From the NCBI RefSeq assembly GCF_001510895.1, contig NZ_LPWA01000109.1, positions 124,001 through 188,000 of the forward strand: a stretch of DNA of 64,000 nt, in the 5' to 3' direction. Below the pieces are notes generated by a model. The model made no database searches. It was not told the DNA's origin and saw only the letters and a list, made by a program, of their open reading frames with translations. The DNA comes from Mesorhizobium loti. GTDB taxonomy: Bacteria > Pseudomonadota > Alphaproteobacteria > Rhizobiales > Rhizobiaceae. This document shows positions 1-8,992 of the stretch, one piece after another (within the stretch, counting starts at the first letter, position 1; every line of letters begins with the position of its first letter). Position numbers and translations under genes: made by a program.

Positions 1-306
1 AGCGATCAGCAACTTTCCGGTCTCAAGCCCGACCGTCAGTTCAGCGGCGGGCGACAGGGCAAGCGCGCTGACCGTCGCGGGAAAGGTTTCGACCACTATG
101 GGCTCACCATTGGCGGACACGGCAAAGACGGCATTGCCGCTCGACGCGAGCAACCGCTCACCGTCGACAAGCAGATTGTCGACTTCCGTCAGTTCGGCGA
201 AGGCCGGCAAATCGTCCAACCTGGTGTTGGGCCGGAAGGCACCGTCGAGCGGCGGGATCGTCACCGCCTCGCCACGGAAGAGATCGAGCACCGGATCGAG
301 GATCAT
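1..306 (-). CDS. SMP-30/gluconolactonase-like protein, N-terminal part (cut by window edge)
   Basis: The gene runs off the left edge; only about the first 102 residues are visible, starting MILDPVLDLF. Its ATG overlaps the stop codon of the upstream permease-lactonase gene by four bases (ATGA at 303-306), so the two are translationally coupled. The visible part has the repeated short beta-strand and turn pattern of a beta-propeller start (for example VDNLLVDGERLLASSG). This fits the SMP-30/strictosidine synthase-like family, as does its position after a gene with such a domain. The likely role is hydrolysis of a sugar lactone or similar compound. Only the N-terminus is seen, so the family call is tentative. 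Confidence 0.55.
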   Translation of the reverse strand, partial: MILDPVLDLFRGEAVTIPPLDGAFRPNTRLDDLPAFAELTEVDNLLVDGERLLASSGNAVFAVSANGEPIVVETFPATVSALALSPAAELTVGLETGKLLIA

Positions 307-2426
307 GGCTTTACCCCCCAATAGGAAGCAGGGCTGGTCCAGTCGGGGTCGGCGCCGTCGATCCTGCAGCGGCCGATGCGGTTGTTGAGGATGCCGCCGA
401 CGAAGAGGAAACCCTTGTGCTCGCGCATCGAGGTGACCATCGGGTGCGCGGCGCCGGACAGGTCGCCCAACGCCTCGACGATGCCGCCCTTCTCGTTGAA
501 CTTCACCACGCCGCCGGTGTTGATGTTGGGGAACAGCCATTCGTCCTGCGGCAGCCGTCGCGTCATGCGCTTGCGCATGTCGGGATGGCGCAGCGACAGA
601 TCGAAACTCGGCGTGCGCATGCCGAGCCATGCCATCCAGTAATTGCCGTCGGAAGCGCGGTTGATGTTGTCGGGATAGCCCGGCATGTCGCGGATGACGC
701 ATTCGGCGGTGCCGGCCTTCGGCCCCTCCAGCCAGTAGCGGTGCACGCGGCAGGCCCAGCTTTCGGCGAAGAACAGCGACCTGCCGTCATGCGCCATGCA
801 GACCCCGTTGGTATAGCGATAGCCGTCGAGCAACGTCTTGGTCGAGCCGTCCTTCGGATCGTAGACCAGCAGGCGGCCCGTGGCCCGGTTCTCGATCGAG
901 TCCAGTGCCCAGTCGTGGGCGTCATATCGCTTCGTCGAGTCCGTGAAATAGATGCGGCCGTCGGGTGCGATGTCGCAATCGTTGGGATCGCGCAGCCGCG
1001 CATCGTCGACGATCGATGTCCAGGAGCGCGCCGTCTCGGCCGACAGCCGCTTCACCTCGCGCTCAGGCGAGACCGAGTAAAGCCCCATGGCGCCGACGCA
1101 GCTGATCAGATTGCCTTCCTTGTCGAAGGCAAGCCCGAGCGGGAAGCCGCCGATATGGGCAAAGACCTCGGAACGTTTATAGTCCGGCGCGAAGAAGCGG
1201 ACGATCTCACCGTGGCGCGTACCGCAGTAAAGATGGTCGTCGCGGTCGAGGATGACGTCCTCCGGCCCTTCCAGCTCGCCAAGCCCGATATGGTCGGCTT
1301 CCGACAGCCGGTTGTCGAGCTCATAAGGGGTGCCGGAGCCAGGTGCGGCCGATTGGGTCTCGCCCATCTTGAGATAGACCGGCGCGACATAGACCTCGTT
1401 CAGCACCTTGTGACGGTTCTTCAGCCAGCGGATGTCGATGGTGACGGCGGCCGCGAGCAGAATGCCCAGCACCATCTGATTGGTGCCGGTGCCATAGCCA
1501 AGGCGGATCAGGCCGTTGGTCATGGTCAGCACGATGATCGCGCCCATCAGCCCCTTGACCACCGAACCGCGCCCGCCGCCGAGGCTGACGCCGCCGACCA
1601 CCGCCGCCGTCAGCGCCATGATTTCGAGGTTGAGGCCGGTGCCGGGTCCCGCGCCGCTCAGCCGGCAAGCGATGAGGAAGCCGCCGATCGAGCAGCAGAA
1701 ACCCGAAAAGACATAGGTCATGAACACGGTGCGGCGCACGCGGATGCCGGCATTGTGCGCCGAGCGGCGCGAGCCGCCGACCGCCAGCACGTGCCATCCG
1801 GGGCGCGAGCGTGTCAGCGTGATGTGGGTGACGATCGCCAGGATGATCGCCAGCCACACCGAGACCGAGAGTCCCCAGAACGTGCCGTCGCCGATGAAGT
1901 CGAGCACATCTGAGGAGGCCTGGGAAAGCTGCACGTCGGCGGCATAGGTGCTGACCAGAATATCGAACAGCGCTCGCCCGAAGATGAAGGTGACAAGCGT
2001 GGTGAGGAACGCGCGCAGCCTCAGATATCCGACCAGGTAACCGTTGATGGCGCCGAAGATGAGACCGGCGGCAAGTGCTGCGACCAGCGCCAGCCATACC
2101 GATTGTTCGAGGATGAAGAAGACATAGACGGCGGAGAAGCAGGACAGCGCGAAGATCGAGCCGACCGAAAGATCGATGCCGCCGCCCAGCATCACCACGG
2201 TCATGCCGATGACGACCATCGAGAATTCGCCGAGCTGGCGGGTCGATTCCTGCAGCGAGGTCGGCTTGAAGAATCCGGGAATGATCGAGCCGAACACGCC
2301 GAGCGTCGCCACCAGTGCCAGGAACGGAATGGCGTTGTCAGTCCAGCGTTTGGTCAGGATCTCGCCGACCAGATGGTCGGGCACGAGATTGTAGCGCCAG
2401 GCCTGGAGGCGTTCGCGAAAATTCAT
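303..2426 (-). CDS. Ribose-type ABC permease fused to SMP-30/strictosidine-synthase-like domain
   Basis: A 707-residue fusion. Residues about 1-335 form a CUT2 (RbsC/XylH-type) permease with about ten hydrophobic segments, including the conserved GGGIDLSVGS after the third segment and GGVSLGGGRG near the end. Residues about 365-707 form a soluble six-bladed-propeller domain of the SMP-30/gluconolactonase/strictosidine synthase-like type (YRYTNGVCMAHDGRSLFFAE, MPGYPDNI). Stand-alone permeases of this family are about 320-350 residues. In this permease type the C-terminus is generally cytoplasmic, so the enzyme domain would meet the imported compound; that is inference. The gene follows the binding-protein gene after a hairpin spacer and is coupled to a second lactonase-like gene. 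No ATPase subunit for this system lies inside the window. Confidence 0.85.
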   Translation of the reverse strand: MNFRERLQAWRYNLVPDHLVGEILTKRWTDNAIPFLALVATLGVFGSIIPGFFKPTSLQESTRQLGEFSMVVIGMTVVMLGGGIDLSVGSIFALSCFSAVYVFFILEQSVWLALVAALAAGLIFGAINGYLVGYLRLRAFLTTLVTFIFGRALFDILVSTYAADVQLSQASSDVLDFIGDGTFWGLSVSVWLAIILAIVTHITLTRSRPGWHVLAVGGSRRSAHNAGIRVRRTVFMTYVFSGFCCSIGGFLIACRLSGAGPGTGLNLEIMALTAAVVGGVSLGGGRGSVVKGLMGAIIVLTMTNGLIRLGYGTGTNQMVLGILLAAAVTIDIRWLKNRHKVLNEVYVAPVYLKMGETQSAAPGSGTPYELDNRLSEADHIGLGELEGPEDVILDRDDHLYCGTRHGEIVRFFAPDYKRSEVFAHIGGFPLGLAFDKEGNLISCVGAMGLYSVSPEREVKRLSAETARSWTSIVDDARLRDPNDCDIAPDGRIYFTDSTKRYDAHDWALDSIENRATGRLLVYDPKDGSTKTLLDGYRYTNGVCMAHDGRSLFFAESWACRVHRYWLEGPKAGTAECVIRDMPGYPDNINRASDGNYWMAWLGMRTPSFDLSLRHPDMRKRMTRRLPQDEWLFPNINTGGVVKFNEKGGIVEALGDLSGAAHPMVTSMREHKGFLFVGGILNNRIGRCRIDGADPDWTSPASYWGVKP

Positions 2427-2453
2427 CGGCTGCTGCTGTCATTCAACGGGAAA

Positions 2454-2481
2454 GAGGTGGCCGAAACGACCCGGCCACCTC
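2454..2481 (-). promoter_or_regulatory. Intercistronic hairpin after a binding-protein gene
   Basis: A perfect 9-bp inverted repeat (GAGGTGGCC at 2454-2462, GGCCACCTC at 2473-2481) with a 10-base loop lies in the 76-base gap between the binding-protein gene and the permease-lactonase gene. It has no T-run, so it is more likely an mRNA-stabilising or attenuating stem than a full terminator. Confidence 0.6.
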
Positions 2482-2502
2482 GTGGAAGCTTTCGACTGCG
2501 GC

Positions 2503-3528
2503 TTATTTCGCCGCCGCTTCGGCCTGCAGCGCCTTGAGATCCCAACAGCTGTCGGGCTTGAGGTCGGCCTTCGTCGTCGCCTTCTCCAGCGTGTAGATGT
2601 AGGTGTGCGAGGTGCCGGCCGGCTGGCCGCTCTGCAGCAGGAACTTGATGATGGCGTTCATGTCGCCCGACTGGCGGGCGAGATCGGTCATCACCACGGC
2701 GCCGTAGGTGCCGTCCATGAGCTTGTCGCAGTCGGCCGCCTTTTCGCCGCCGCCGGTGGTGACCAGGAACACCTTGCCGTCGAGCTTGGCGTCGCGGATC
2801 GCGGCGGAAGCGCCGGTGGCGTCGCCGTCCCAGAAGTCGATGATCGAGCAGATGTCGGGATGCTGCTGCAGCATCGTCGTCGTCACGTTGCGCGAGGTGG
2901 TCGCATCCCAATTGGAATCAGGCTTGGCGACGACCTGGAAGTCGGGATGCTTCTCCAGCACCTTCATGATGCCGGCATATTGGTAGAGGCTGGACGAATT
3001 CGCCTGGTCGCCCTGCACCAGGCCGATCTTTTTCGAGGAATTCTCGCCGCAGCCCTTGATCGCCGCTTCCGCCTCGAGCTGGCCGAGCTTGTCCCAGTCG
3101 CTGCCGACGAACGCGTCGGCTGGGAAGTTCGCCGGATTGTCGACGAGCAGCACATAGGTGCCGGCGGCCTGCGCCTTCTTCATCAGCTTCGAGTAGGAGT
3201 TCAGGTCCGGCGCATGGATGATCAGCACGTCCGGCCGCGTGTCCGAAGCGATGGCATCGGTGATGGCCTGCGCACCGGCATCGACAACCCAGTTCGGGTC
3301 GCGCGTCTCGAAGGTGCCGCCCCAAGCCTCCACTTCCTTCTTCAGATAATGCGCCCAGCCCTGTGCCAGGTCGAAGCCCATCGCCAGCGGCACCAGCATG
3401 ACGCGCTTGCTGTTGAGCGACTTGGCATAGGCGGCCGGGCCTGGGTCGTCCGCGGCGAAGCTGGGAGCAACGAAGGCCGAAACGGCAAGCGCCGTGGCCG
3501 CCGCCATCAATGTCCTGAACAGTTTCAT
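2503..3528 (-). CDS. Sugar ABC transporter periplasmic binding protein (RbsB-type)
   Basis: A 341-residue protein with a classic signal peptide (MKLFRTLMAAATALAVSAFV, then APSFAADD as the probable cleavage region), followed by a type 1 periplasmic binding fold. Indicators are VMLVPLAMGFDLAQGWAHYL, then DVLIIHAPDL and LLVDNPANF. It should capture a sugar or sugar-derived ligand for the two neighbouring CUT2 permeases. The ATG at 3528 was chosen because the signal peptide starts there; the open frame extends upstream without coding character. It sits between permease genes in one minus-strand operon. The ligand cannot be read from the sequence; the lactonase domains next door suggest an aldonolactone or oxidised sugar. 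Confidence 0.85.
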   Translation of the reverse strand: MKLFRTLMAAATALAVSAFVAPSFAADDPGPAAYAKSLNSKRVMLVPLAMGFDLAQGWAHYLKKEVEAWGGTFETRDPNWVVDAGAQAITDAIASDTRPDVLIIHAPDLNSYSKLMKKAQAAGTYVLLVDNPANFPADAFVGSDWDKLGQLEAEAAIKGCGENSSKKIGLVQGDQANSSSLYQYAGIMKVLEKHPDFQVVAKPDSNWDATTSRNVTTTMLQQHPDICSIIDFWDGDATGASAAIRDAKLDGKVFLVTTGGGEKAADCDKLMDGTYGAVVMTDLARQSGDMNAIIKFLLQSGQPAGTSHTYIYTLEKATTKADLKPDSCWDLKALQAEAAAK

Positions 3529-3584
3529 GTCACGTCCTCTGGTTTCAATTGTTGCCGGCCAGTCGGCATGACCGGCCGGGTACC

Positions 3585-4616
3585 CTAAATGTCGCCTTGC
3601 TGCGCGGTCTGCTCGTCGCGCGGATTGATGATGCCGTCGACGATGATGGCGCCGAGCAGGATCGCCGCCTTGATCAGGTTCTGGTAGAGCAGCGGAATGT
3701 CGATGATGGTCATGGCGTTGAGCAGGATGCCGATCAGCGCTGCCCCGACCAGCACGTTTCGCACCCCTCCCCGTCCGCCGGAAAGCCCGATGCCGCCGAT
3801 CACCGCCACCAGAACGATGTCGTAGAGCAGCGTCGAATTGACGACTCGCGTGTTGATCGAATGCAGGCTGGCGGCGGTGAGCAGGCCGGCGATCAGCGCC
3901 ACCACCGCCGAAAGCACATAGCGCAGCACCAGCATCGGCCGCACCGGAATGCCGATGTTGCGCGCGGCAACCGGATTGTCGCCGGCGAAATAGATGAAGC
4001 GGCCCCATTTGGTGTAGCGCAGGAACAGGAAGACCAGGAAGGCCAGCCCGGCAAAGACGAAGACCTCGACCGGAATGTCGAGGAAGCGTAATCCCCCAAG
4101 CAGCTCCACCCAATGGCCCTGGGGCACCGGCACGGCATCCTGCGTGATCAGTTGCGAGCGGACATAGCCGAAGACGAAGGAGCCTGTCGCCAGCGTCACG
4201 AAGATCGCCGGCACGTCGGCATAGGCGACGAGAAAGCCGTTGAGCAGACCGATGGCGAGCACGCCGGCGAGCACGTAGGCGAAGGCAAGGCCGTCGGAAG
4301 TGCCGGAGTTGAGCAGTTGCAGATACCAGGCGACCGACATCGCCATGATCGCCACCGCCGACAGGTCGATGCCGCGACCGATGATGACGACGGCCATGCC
4401 GAGCGCGAGGATACCCAGGACCGACACGGAACGAACGATGGCGACCAGATTGTCGGCGGTCAGGAAACCCGGCAGGCCGATGGCGGCCGCGACGAACAGC
4501 AAGATGGCGATCGCAAAGACGATGCCCTCCTGATTAAGGCGTCTCCAGTCCGGCCAGCCGATCGCGTTCATCGCTATGTCTTTCGCCCCGACGGAAAGGC
4601 CCTGCCGGGCCTCCAT
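3585..4616 (-). CDS. Ribose-type ABC transporter permease
   Basis: A 343-residue CUT2 permease (RbsC/XylH family) with about ten hydrophobic segments. It has the family motifs IIGRGIDLSA after segment 3 and VIGGIGLSGGRGG in the last third. It is the first gene of a minus-strand operon with a binding protein (2503-3528) and a permease-lactonase fusion (303-2426), so the importer probably uses two different permeases. The start is uncertain: ATG at 4616 gives 15 extra residues before MNAIGWPDWRR, and ATG at 4571 would leave a shorter cytoplasmic tail. Neither has a convincing ribosome-binding site. The 236-base gap upstream (4617-4852) must hold the promoter; a 7-bp inverted repeat (TTGCCAA 4693-4699, TTGGCAA 4752-4758) is the only structure I noticed there. 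Confidence 0.85.
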   Translation of the reverse strand: MEARQGLSVGAKDIAMNAIGWPDWRRLNQEGIVFAIAILLFVAAAIGLPGFLTADNLVAIVRSVSVLGILALGMAVVIIGRGIDLSAVAIMAMSVAWYLQLLNSGTSDGLAFAYVLAGVLAIGLLNGFLVAYADVPAIFVTLATGSFVFGYVRSQLITQDAVPVPQGHWVELLGGLRFLDIPVEVFVFAGLAFLVFLFLRYTKWGRFIYFAGDNPVAARNIGIPVRPMLVLRYVLSAVVALIAGLLTAASLHSINTRVVNSTLLYDIVLVAVIGGIGLSGGRGGVRNVLVGAALIGILLNAMTIIDIPLLYQNLIKAAILLGAIIVDGIINPRDEQTAQQGDI

Positions 4617-4852
4617 CCCGCACGAAAGCTAATCGGCTCAACAGCGGCTCGTCAAATGAATCCGCGTTCAAGAACCGCCCCTCTCCGACTATTTGCCAAG
4701 TGGACGCATCGATTGCCGTAACTGGCGCAATAGGCGGAAACTCTTGGGCTTTTGGCAATTCGTTGCACCGATCGTACGGTTCGTGAAAAAGCGGTTTCGA
4801 AGCCTGCGAGGCCGGCGGAATTTACGTCTGAAAAAACACGGCAAGCGCGACG

Positions 4853-6318
4853 TCAATTATCCGCGGAGTGGCCCGAAACCTCGGCTCCGGCGGATGGCGG
4901 CAAGACCATGAAACGGAACGATGCCAAGAGCCCGATCAGACCGATCGCGATGAAAGCGATTCTGAAGTCGACAAGATCGGGCGCTGCTTCGCCTCTGGCG
5001 ATTTGCGACAGGTTGAGGATCGCCGCCGCTATCGCCACGCCGAACAGCATCGATATCTGCTGCAGCATGCTGGAAAGCGTCGCGGCCGAGCTTCGCTGCG
5101 CGCCACCGATATCGGCGAAGGCAAGCGTGTTCAGCGCCGTGAACTGCATCGAGCGCGTGAGACCAGCGATCAGCATCAGCGCCACCACCAGCGCCAGCGG
5201 CGTTTGCGGCGAGATCGAGCCGCAGGCCATGATCGCCAGCGAAGCGACCAACCCGTTGACGATCAGGACGCGGCGGAAGCCTAAGCGCCTGGCGTCGGCG
5301 TGGTCACCGCCTTCATGCCGAGATTGCCGAGGAAATAGGCCAGGATAAGCAAGCCGGCATCGACCGGCCGCATCCCGAAGCCCACCTGGAACAGCAGCGG
5401 CAAGAGGAACGGCGTGGCGTTGATCGCGACACGGAAGATCGTGCCCGCCGACAGCGTCGAGACGGCAAAGGTCTGCACCCTGAACGCCGAGAGGTCGAGC
5501 AACGGATGCGGCGCTCGCAGGAGTTGGCGCACTGCCAGCCAGCCGATCGCAAAGCCGGCGGCAATGATACCGACTGTCGGCAGCATGCCGTTCTCGGGAT
5601 GCGCGAGGCGCTCCAGCCCATAGAGCATCACTGCCAGGCCGAGCGAGGTGAGGAAGAAGCCGGGCCAGTCGAGCGGCCGGGCCTCGGAATCGCGGTCGCC
5701 CGGCACGAAGCGGGCGACCAGCAGCAATCCGGTCAGTCCCAGCGGGAGGTTGATGAAGAAGTTCCAGTGCCAGGACAGATAGGTGGTGATGAAGCCGCCG
5801 AGCACCGGCCCGACCACCGGCGCGAACAAAGCCGGCCAGGTGATCAGCGCCGTGGCGTTGAGCAGTTCCGATTTGGCGGCGTTGCGCAGCACCAGGATGC
5901 GGCCGACCGGCGTCATCAGCGCGCTGCCCAGGCCCTGCACGATGCGGGCGGCGACGAACTCAGTCAGACTTTGCGAGAAGCCGCAGCCAATCGAGGCCAG
6001 TGTGAACAGCGCGATCGCCACGAGGAAGACGTTGCGCACGCCAAACCGGTCGGCGAGCCAGGCCGACAGCGGCACGAACACCGCCATGGTCAGCATGTAG
6101 GCGGTGATGCCGATGCTCATCGCCACCGCCGGCACGCCGAAGGACTGGCCCATCTGCGGCAGCGACGTCGAGATGATCGTCGAATCGAGCAACTGCATGA
6201 AAAAGGCGACGGCGACGATCAGCGCCACGCGCCGTGCCTGGCGCGCCGCCATCGGCACGGAGTGGGACACGGCCTCGTTGTCGGGAATGCTGGTCATGAC
6301 GCGCTGGTTGAACAGCAT
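4853..6318 (-). pseudogene. DHA2-type MFS drug exporter, frameshifted
   Basis: Two overlapping frames together encode an EmrB/QacA-type (DHA2) MFS efflux transporter. The N-terminal frame (6318 to about 5290) has motif A (LADRFGVRN) and motif C-like GFITTYLSWHWNFFINLP. The C-terminal frame (about 5290 to 4853) has TRSMQFTALNTLAFADI, typical of the last helices. Loss of one base near 5290 explains the break; restoring it gives 488 residues, a normal length. Motifs on both sides are well kept, so this may be a base-calling error rather than decay. The gene is divergent from 6410-7411. It exports an unknown compound across the inner membrane. A second possible start is the ATG at 6297. Confidence 0.75.
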
Positions 6319-6409
6319 AAGGCTGAGCCAGTCCAGAGATTAACCAACAAACTTTCGTGTCGCCTCGCCGCCTGTTATGGAGAGTGGGGCTTGGGAGGGG
6401 AAAACTGGG

Positions 6410-7411
6410 ATGAAACCCATCTATATCGACTATCTCAACGCCCTCGACATCGAGGCGCTGGCGATGACCGACGCCGAGATCATCGGCGCCGTCGAAGCCG
6501 GGCTCGTCGCCCAGGGCAACGGCCAGACGGTGATTGAGCCTCGCGTACATCTCGAGCCGGATCCGTCCTTTCACGGCCATTTCAACGTGCTGCGCGGTTA
6601 TGTGGCGCCGCTCGATGCGGCCGGCGTGAAGATCGTCGGCGACTATGTCGACAACTACCTGCACCGCCTGCCGTCCGAATTCGGCATCCTCAACCTCTTC
6701 GATCCGCGCACCGGTACGCCGCGCGCCATCCTCGACGCCACCGTCATCACCGACATGCGCACCGGCGCCGTCACCGCTATCGGCGCCAAGCATCTGGCCA
6801 AAAAATCGTCGAAAGTGCTCGGCCATATCGGCGCGCGCGGCACCGCCTACTGGAACGTGCGCCTGCTCGACCACCTGTTCGATTTCGACGAGATCCGCGT
6901 CCATTCGCGCCGGACGGAAAGCCGCGACGCGTTTGCCGCGAAGCTTGCCGCCGACCTCGGCAAACCGGTCATGGCCGCAGCGGATTGGAGGAGCTGCGTC
7001 GAAGGTGCGGACATCGTCGTCGAAGCCTCGCGGCTGCCGGAACCGCAGCCCCTACTCAAGACCGAGTGGATCAAGCGGGGCGCGCTGGTCGTGCCCTATG
7101 GCACGATGAGCGCGGTCGAATTATCGCTCACCGACATCATGCAGAAGATCGTCGTCGACGACTGGGGCCAGTGCAAGGGTGGCAAGTTCGGCTCGCTGCG
7201 CGCCCATGTCGAGACCGGGCGCCTGAGCGAGGCGACGCTGCACGCCGAACTCGGCCAGATCGCCGCCGGACTCAGGCCAGGCCGGCAAAGCGACGGCGAG
7301 ACGATCCTGTTCTGGCATCGCGGCCTGTCGCTCTCTGATATCGCGCTCGGCAAGGCGATGCTGGCCAAGGCCGCGGAACAAGGTATCGGCCAGAGGCTGC
7401 GCTTCGCATGA
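6410..7411 (+). CDS. Ornithine cyclodeaminase/mu-crystallin family protein
   Basis: A 333-residue NAD(P)-binding protein of the ornithine cyclodeaminase/mu-crystallin family. The start ATG at 6410 follows a GGGAGGGG ribosome-binding stretch. Visible family features are VKIVGDYVDNY, the TDMRTGAVTAIGAKHLA segment that contacts substrate in this family, and a Rossmann fold from about residue 138 (VLGHIGARGTAYWNVRLL). Members cyclise ornithine to proline or reduce cyclic imines and ketimines; which reaction applies here is unknown. Its stop overlaps the ATG of the ammonia-lyase-like gene (ATGA at 7408-7411), so the two products probably act in one pathway, for instance on an amino acid and the imine made from it. 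Confidence 0.8.
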   Translation: MKPIYIDYLNALDIEALAMTDAEIIGAVEAGLVAQGNGQTVIEPRVHLEPDPSFHGHFNVLRGYVAPLDAAGVKIVGDYVDNYLHRLPSEFGILNLFDPRTGTPRAILDATVITDMRTGAVTAIGAKHLAKKSSKVLGHIGARGTAYWNVRLLDHLFDFDEIRVHSRRTESRDAFAAKLAADLGKPVMAAADWRSCVEGADIVVEASRLPEPQPLLKTEWIKRGALVVPYGTMSAVELSLTDIMQKIVVDDWGQCKGGKFGSLRAHVETGRLSEATLHAELGQIAAGLRPGRQSDGETILFWHRGLSLSDIALGKAMLAKAAEQGIGQRLRFA

Positions 7412-8913
7412 CCCCGCTCGTCCTCACCGGCGCCGGCGTCAGCATCGAGGATGTGGCGGCTGTCGCGCGCAACGCAGGCAAGGTCGAGGTCACGCCGATG
7501 GTCATCGAGAACCTTGGCAAGGCGCGCAAGGTGCTCGATGACGCCGCAGCGGGCGGCCAGCATATCTACGGGCTGAACACCGGGCTTGGCGCCAATCTCG
7601 GCACGGCCGTCGAAGGCGATGCCGGCGCATTCCAGCGCCAGCTTCTCGACGGGCGCGGCGCCGCGGTGGGCGAAACGCTGCCTGTCCAGATGGTGCGGGC
7701 GGCGATGTTTGCCCGCATAGCTATGCTCGCTGCCGGCGGCTCAGGCCTGTCGCCGCATGTCTTCACCGCGCTCGTCGATGCGCTCAACGCCAGCGTCCAT
7801 CCGGCGATGCCCTCGCTCGGCTCGATCGGCGCCGGCGACCTGGTGCTGATGACGGCGATCGCCCATACCTTGATCGGCGAAGGCGATGCCGATTACCAGG
7901 GCCGGCGCATGCCATCGGCCAAGGCGCTGATGATGGCGCGTCTTGCCCCGGTCAGTCTGGCGCCGAAGGACGGCCTCTCGCTGATCAATGCCTCGGCGGT
8001 GTCTACCGGCGCCGGCGCGCTGGCGCTTGTCGACGCGCTTTCGGTGCTGAACCAGCAGCAACAAGCCGGCGCGCTGACTATGGAGGCGCTTGGCGCCAAC
8101 CGCACTATCCTCGACCCGCGTCTGCACCAAGCACGGCCAGGCGCCTGTCAGCAGGTCGCGGCAAAAGCGCTGCGCGAGCTGCTCGCCCGCGACGACGCGC
8201 CGGCACCGACCACCATTCAGGATCCGCTGTCGATCCGCTGCATGCCCTCGATCCATGGCGCGCTGATCCAGGCGATCGACCATGCGCGCCTCGCGGTCGA
8301 GATCGAGCTCAACGCTGCCGCCGACAATCCGCTGGTGCTCGCCGAGGACGGGCTGGTGCTGTCGACGGGCAATTTCCACACAGCCTCGCTCGCGCTGGCT
8401 TTCGAGACTTTGGGGCTGGCGATCGCTCAATGCGCGGCGGCGTCTGCTGCCCGCTTCATCCAGCTCACCGGCTCAACCCGCCACGGCCTGCCGAAATATT
8501 TGTCGCCGGTCGGCGGCGCTTCCGCCGGCTTCGTGCCGCTGCAGAAGACGGTGACGGCGATCCTGGCCGCGATCCGCCACAAGGCCAATCCGGTGATGCT
8601 CGACTTCCTGCCTGTATCCGAGGGCGTCGAGGATCATGCGACACAGACGCCGCTTGCCGTGGCGAAATGCGCCGAGATGATCGTGCTGTGGCGGCGCCTG
8701 ATCGCCTTCGAGCTGATGGCAGCAGCGCAAGCCGTCGACCTGCGCCAAGGCCTGACGCTGGCGCCCGCCACCGGCGCCATCCACGCGGCTATCCGCGCCC
8801 ACGTGCCGACACTCAGGGAGGACAGGCCGCTCGGAACCAATGCCGACGCGCTCCACGCCGTGCTCGCCGACGGGTATTGGCGCCCTGCGGTGCACCAAAC
8901 ACTGCTCGTTTAG
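7408..8913 (+). CDS. Histidine ammonia-lyase-like protein lacking the MIO serine
   Basis: A 501-residue member of the HAL/PAL superfamily by length and by conserved blocks: IYGLNTGLG (family YGxNTGFG), LSLINASA, QDPLSIRCMP and VEDHATQ. The loop that normally reads GSVGASGDLAPL reads GSIGAGDLVLM here (residues about 137-147). The Ser of the Ala-Ser-Gly triad, which forms the MIO electrophile, is absent through an in-frame gap. The Tyr of the usual QDxYS block is Leu. The first Tyr (YGLNTG) is kept. A normal MIO ammonia-lyase reaction is therefore unlikely, and the real activity is unknown. The gene is translationally coupled to the cyclodeaminase-like gene and ends beside a dispersed repeat. 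Confidence 0.8.
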   Translation: MTPLVLTGAGVSIEDVAAVARNAGKVEVTPMVIENLGKARKVLDDAAAGGQHIYGLNTGLGANLGTAVEGDAGAFQRQLLDGRGAAVGETLPVQMVRAAMFARIAMLAAGGSGLSPHVFTALVDALNASVHPAMPSLGSIGAGDLVLMTAIAHTLIGEGDADYQGRRMPSAKALMMARLAPVSLAPKDGLSLINASAVSTGAGALALVDALSVLNQQQQAGALTMEALGANRTILDPRLHQARPGACQQVAAKALRELLARDDAPAPTTIQDPLSIRCMPSIHGALIQAIDHARLAVEIELNAAADNPLVLAEDGLVLSTGNFHTASLALAFETLGLAIAQCAAASAARFIQLTGSTRHGLPKYLSPVGGASAGFVPLQKTVTAILAAIRHKANPVMLDFLPVSEGVEDHATQTPLAVAKCAEMIVLWRRLIAFELMAAAQAVDLRQGLTLAPATGAIHAAIRAHVPTLREDRPLGTNADALHAVLADGYWRPAVHQTLLV

Positions 8914-8992
8914 GGCATGTCTCCCGAAAATGGGAACCGGTTTCGGGATGGATAAAGACATGCGTAAGATCAAAGATCGCGATGCGCTTTAG
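8914..8992. repeat. Rhizobial palindromic intergenic repeat
   Basis: Nested inverted repeats lie between two convergent genes: GCATGTC (8915-8921) pairs with GACATGC (8957-8963), and inside it TCCCGAAA pairs with TTTCGGGA around AACCGG. The tail (GATGCGCTTTAG) runs into the PanB-like stop codon. I recognise the layout as a dispersed element common in Mesorhizobium and other rhizobial genomes; this recognition is from memory. As RNA it could act as a bidirectional terminator, but there is no clear T-run. Confidence 0.6.

Noticed and set aside
417..1913. Long plus-strand open frame of 498 codons opposite the permease-lactonase gene
   Set aside because: It is an antisense shadow in GC-rich DNA: it is rich in Arg, His, Ala and Gly without motifs, while the minus strand gives a clear permease and propeller.
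4693..4758. TTGCCAA/TTGGCAA inverted repeat before the left operon
   Set aside because: Seven-base arms 52 bases apart can occur by chance in a 236-base gap; too weak to list as an operator.
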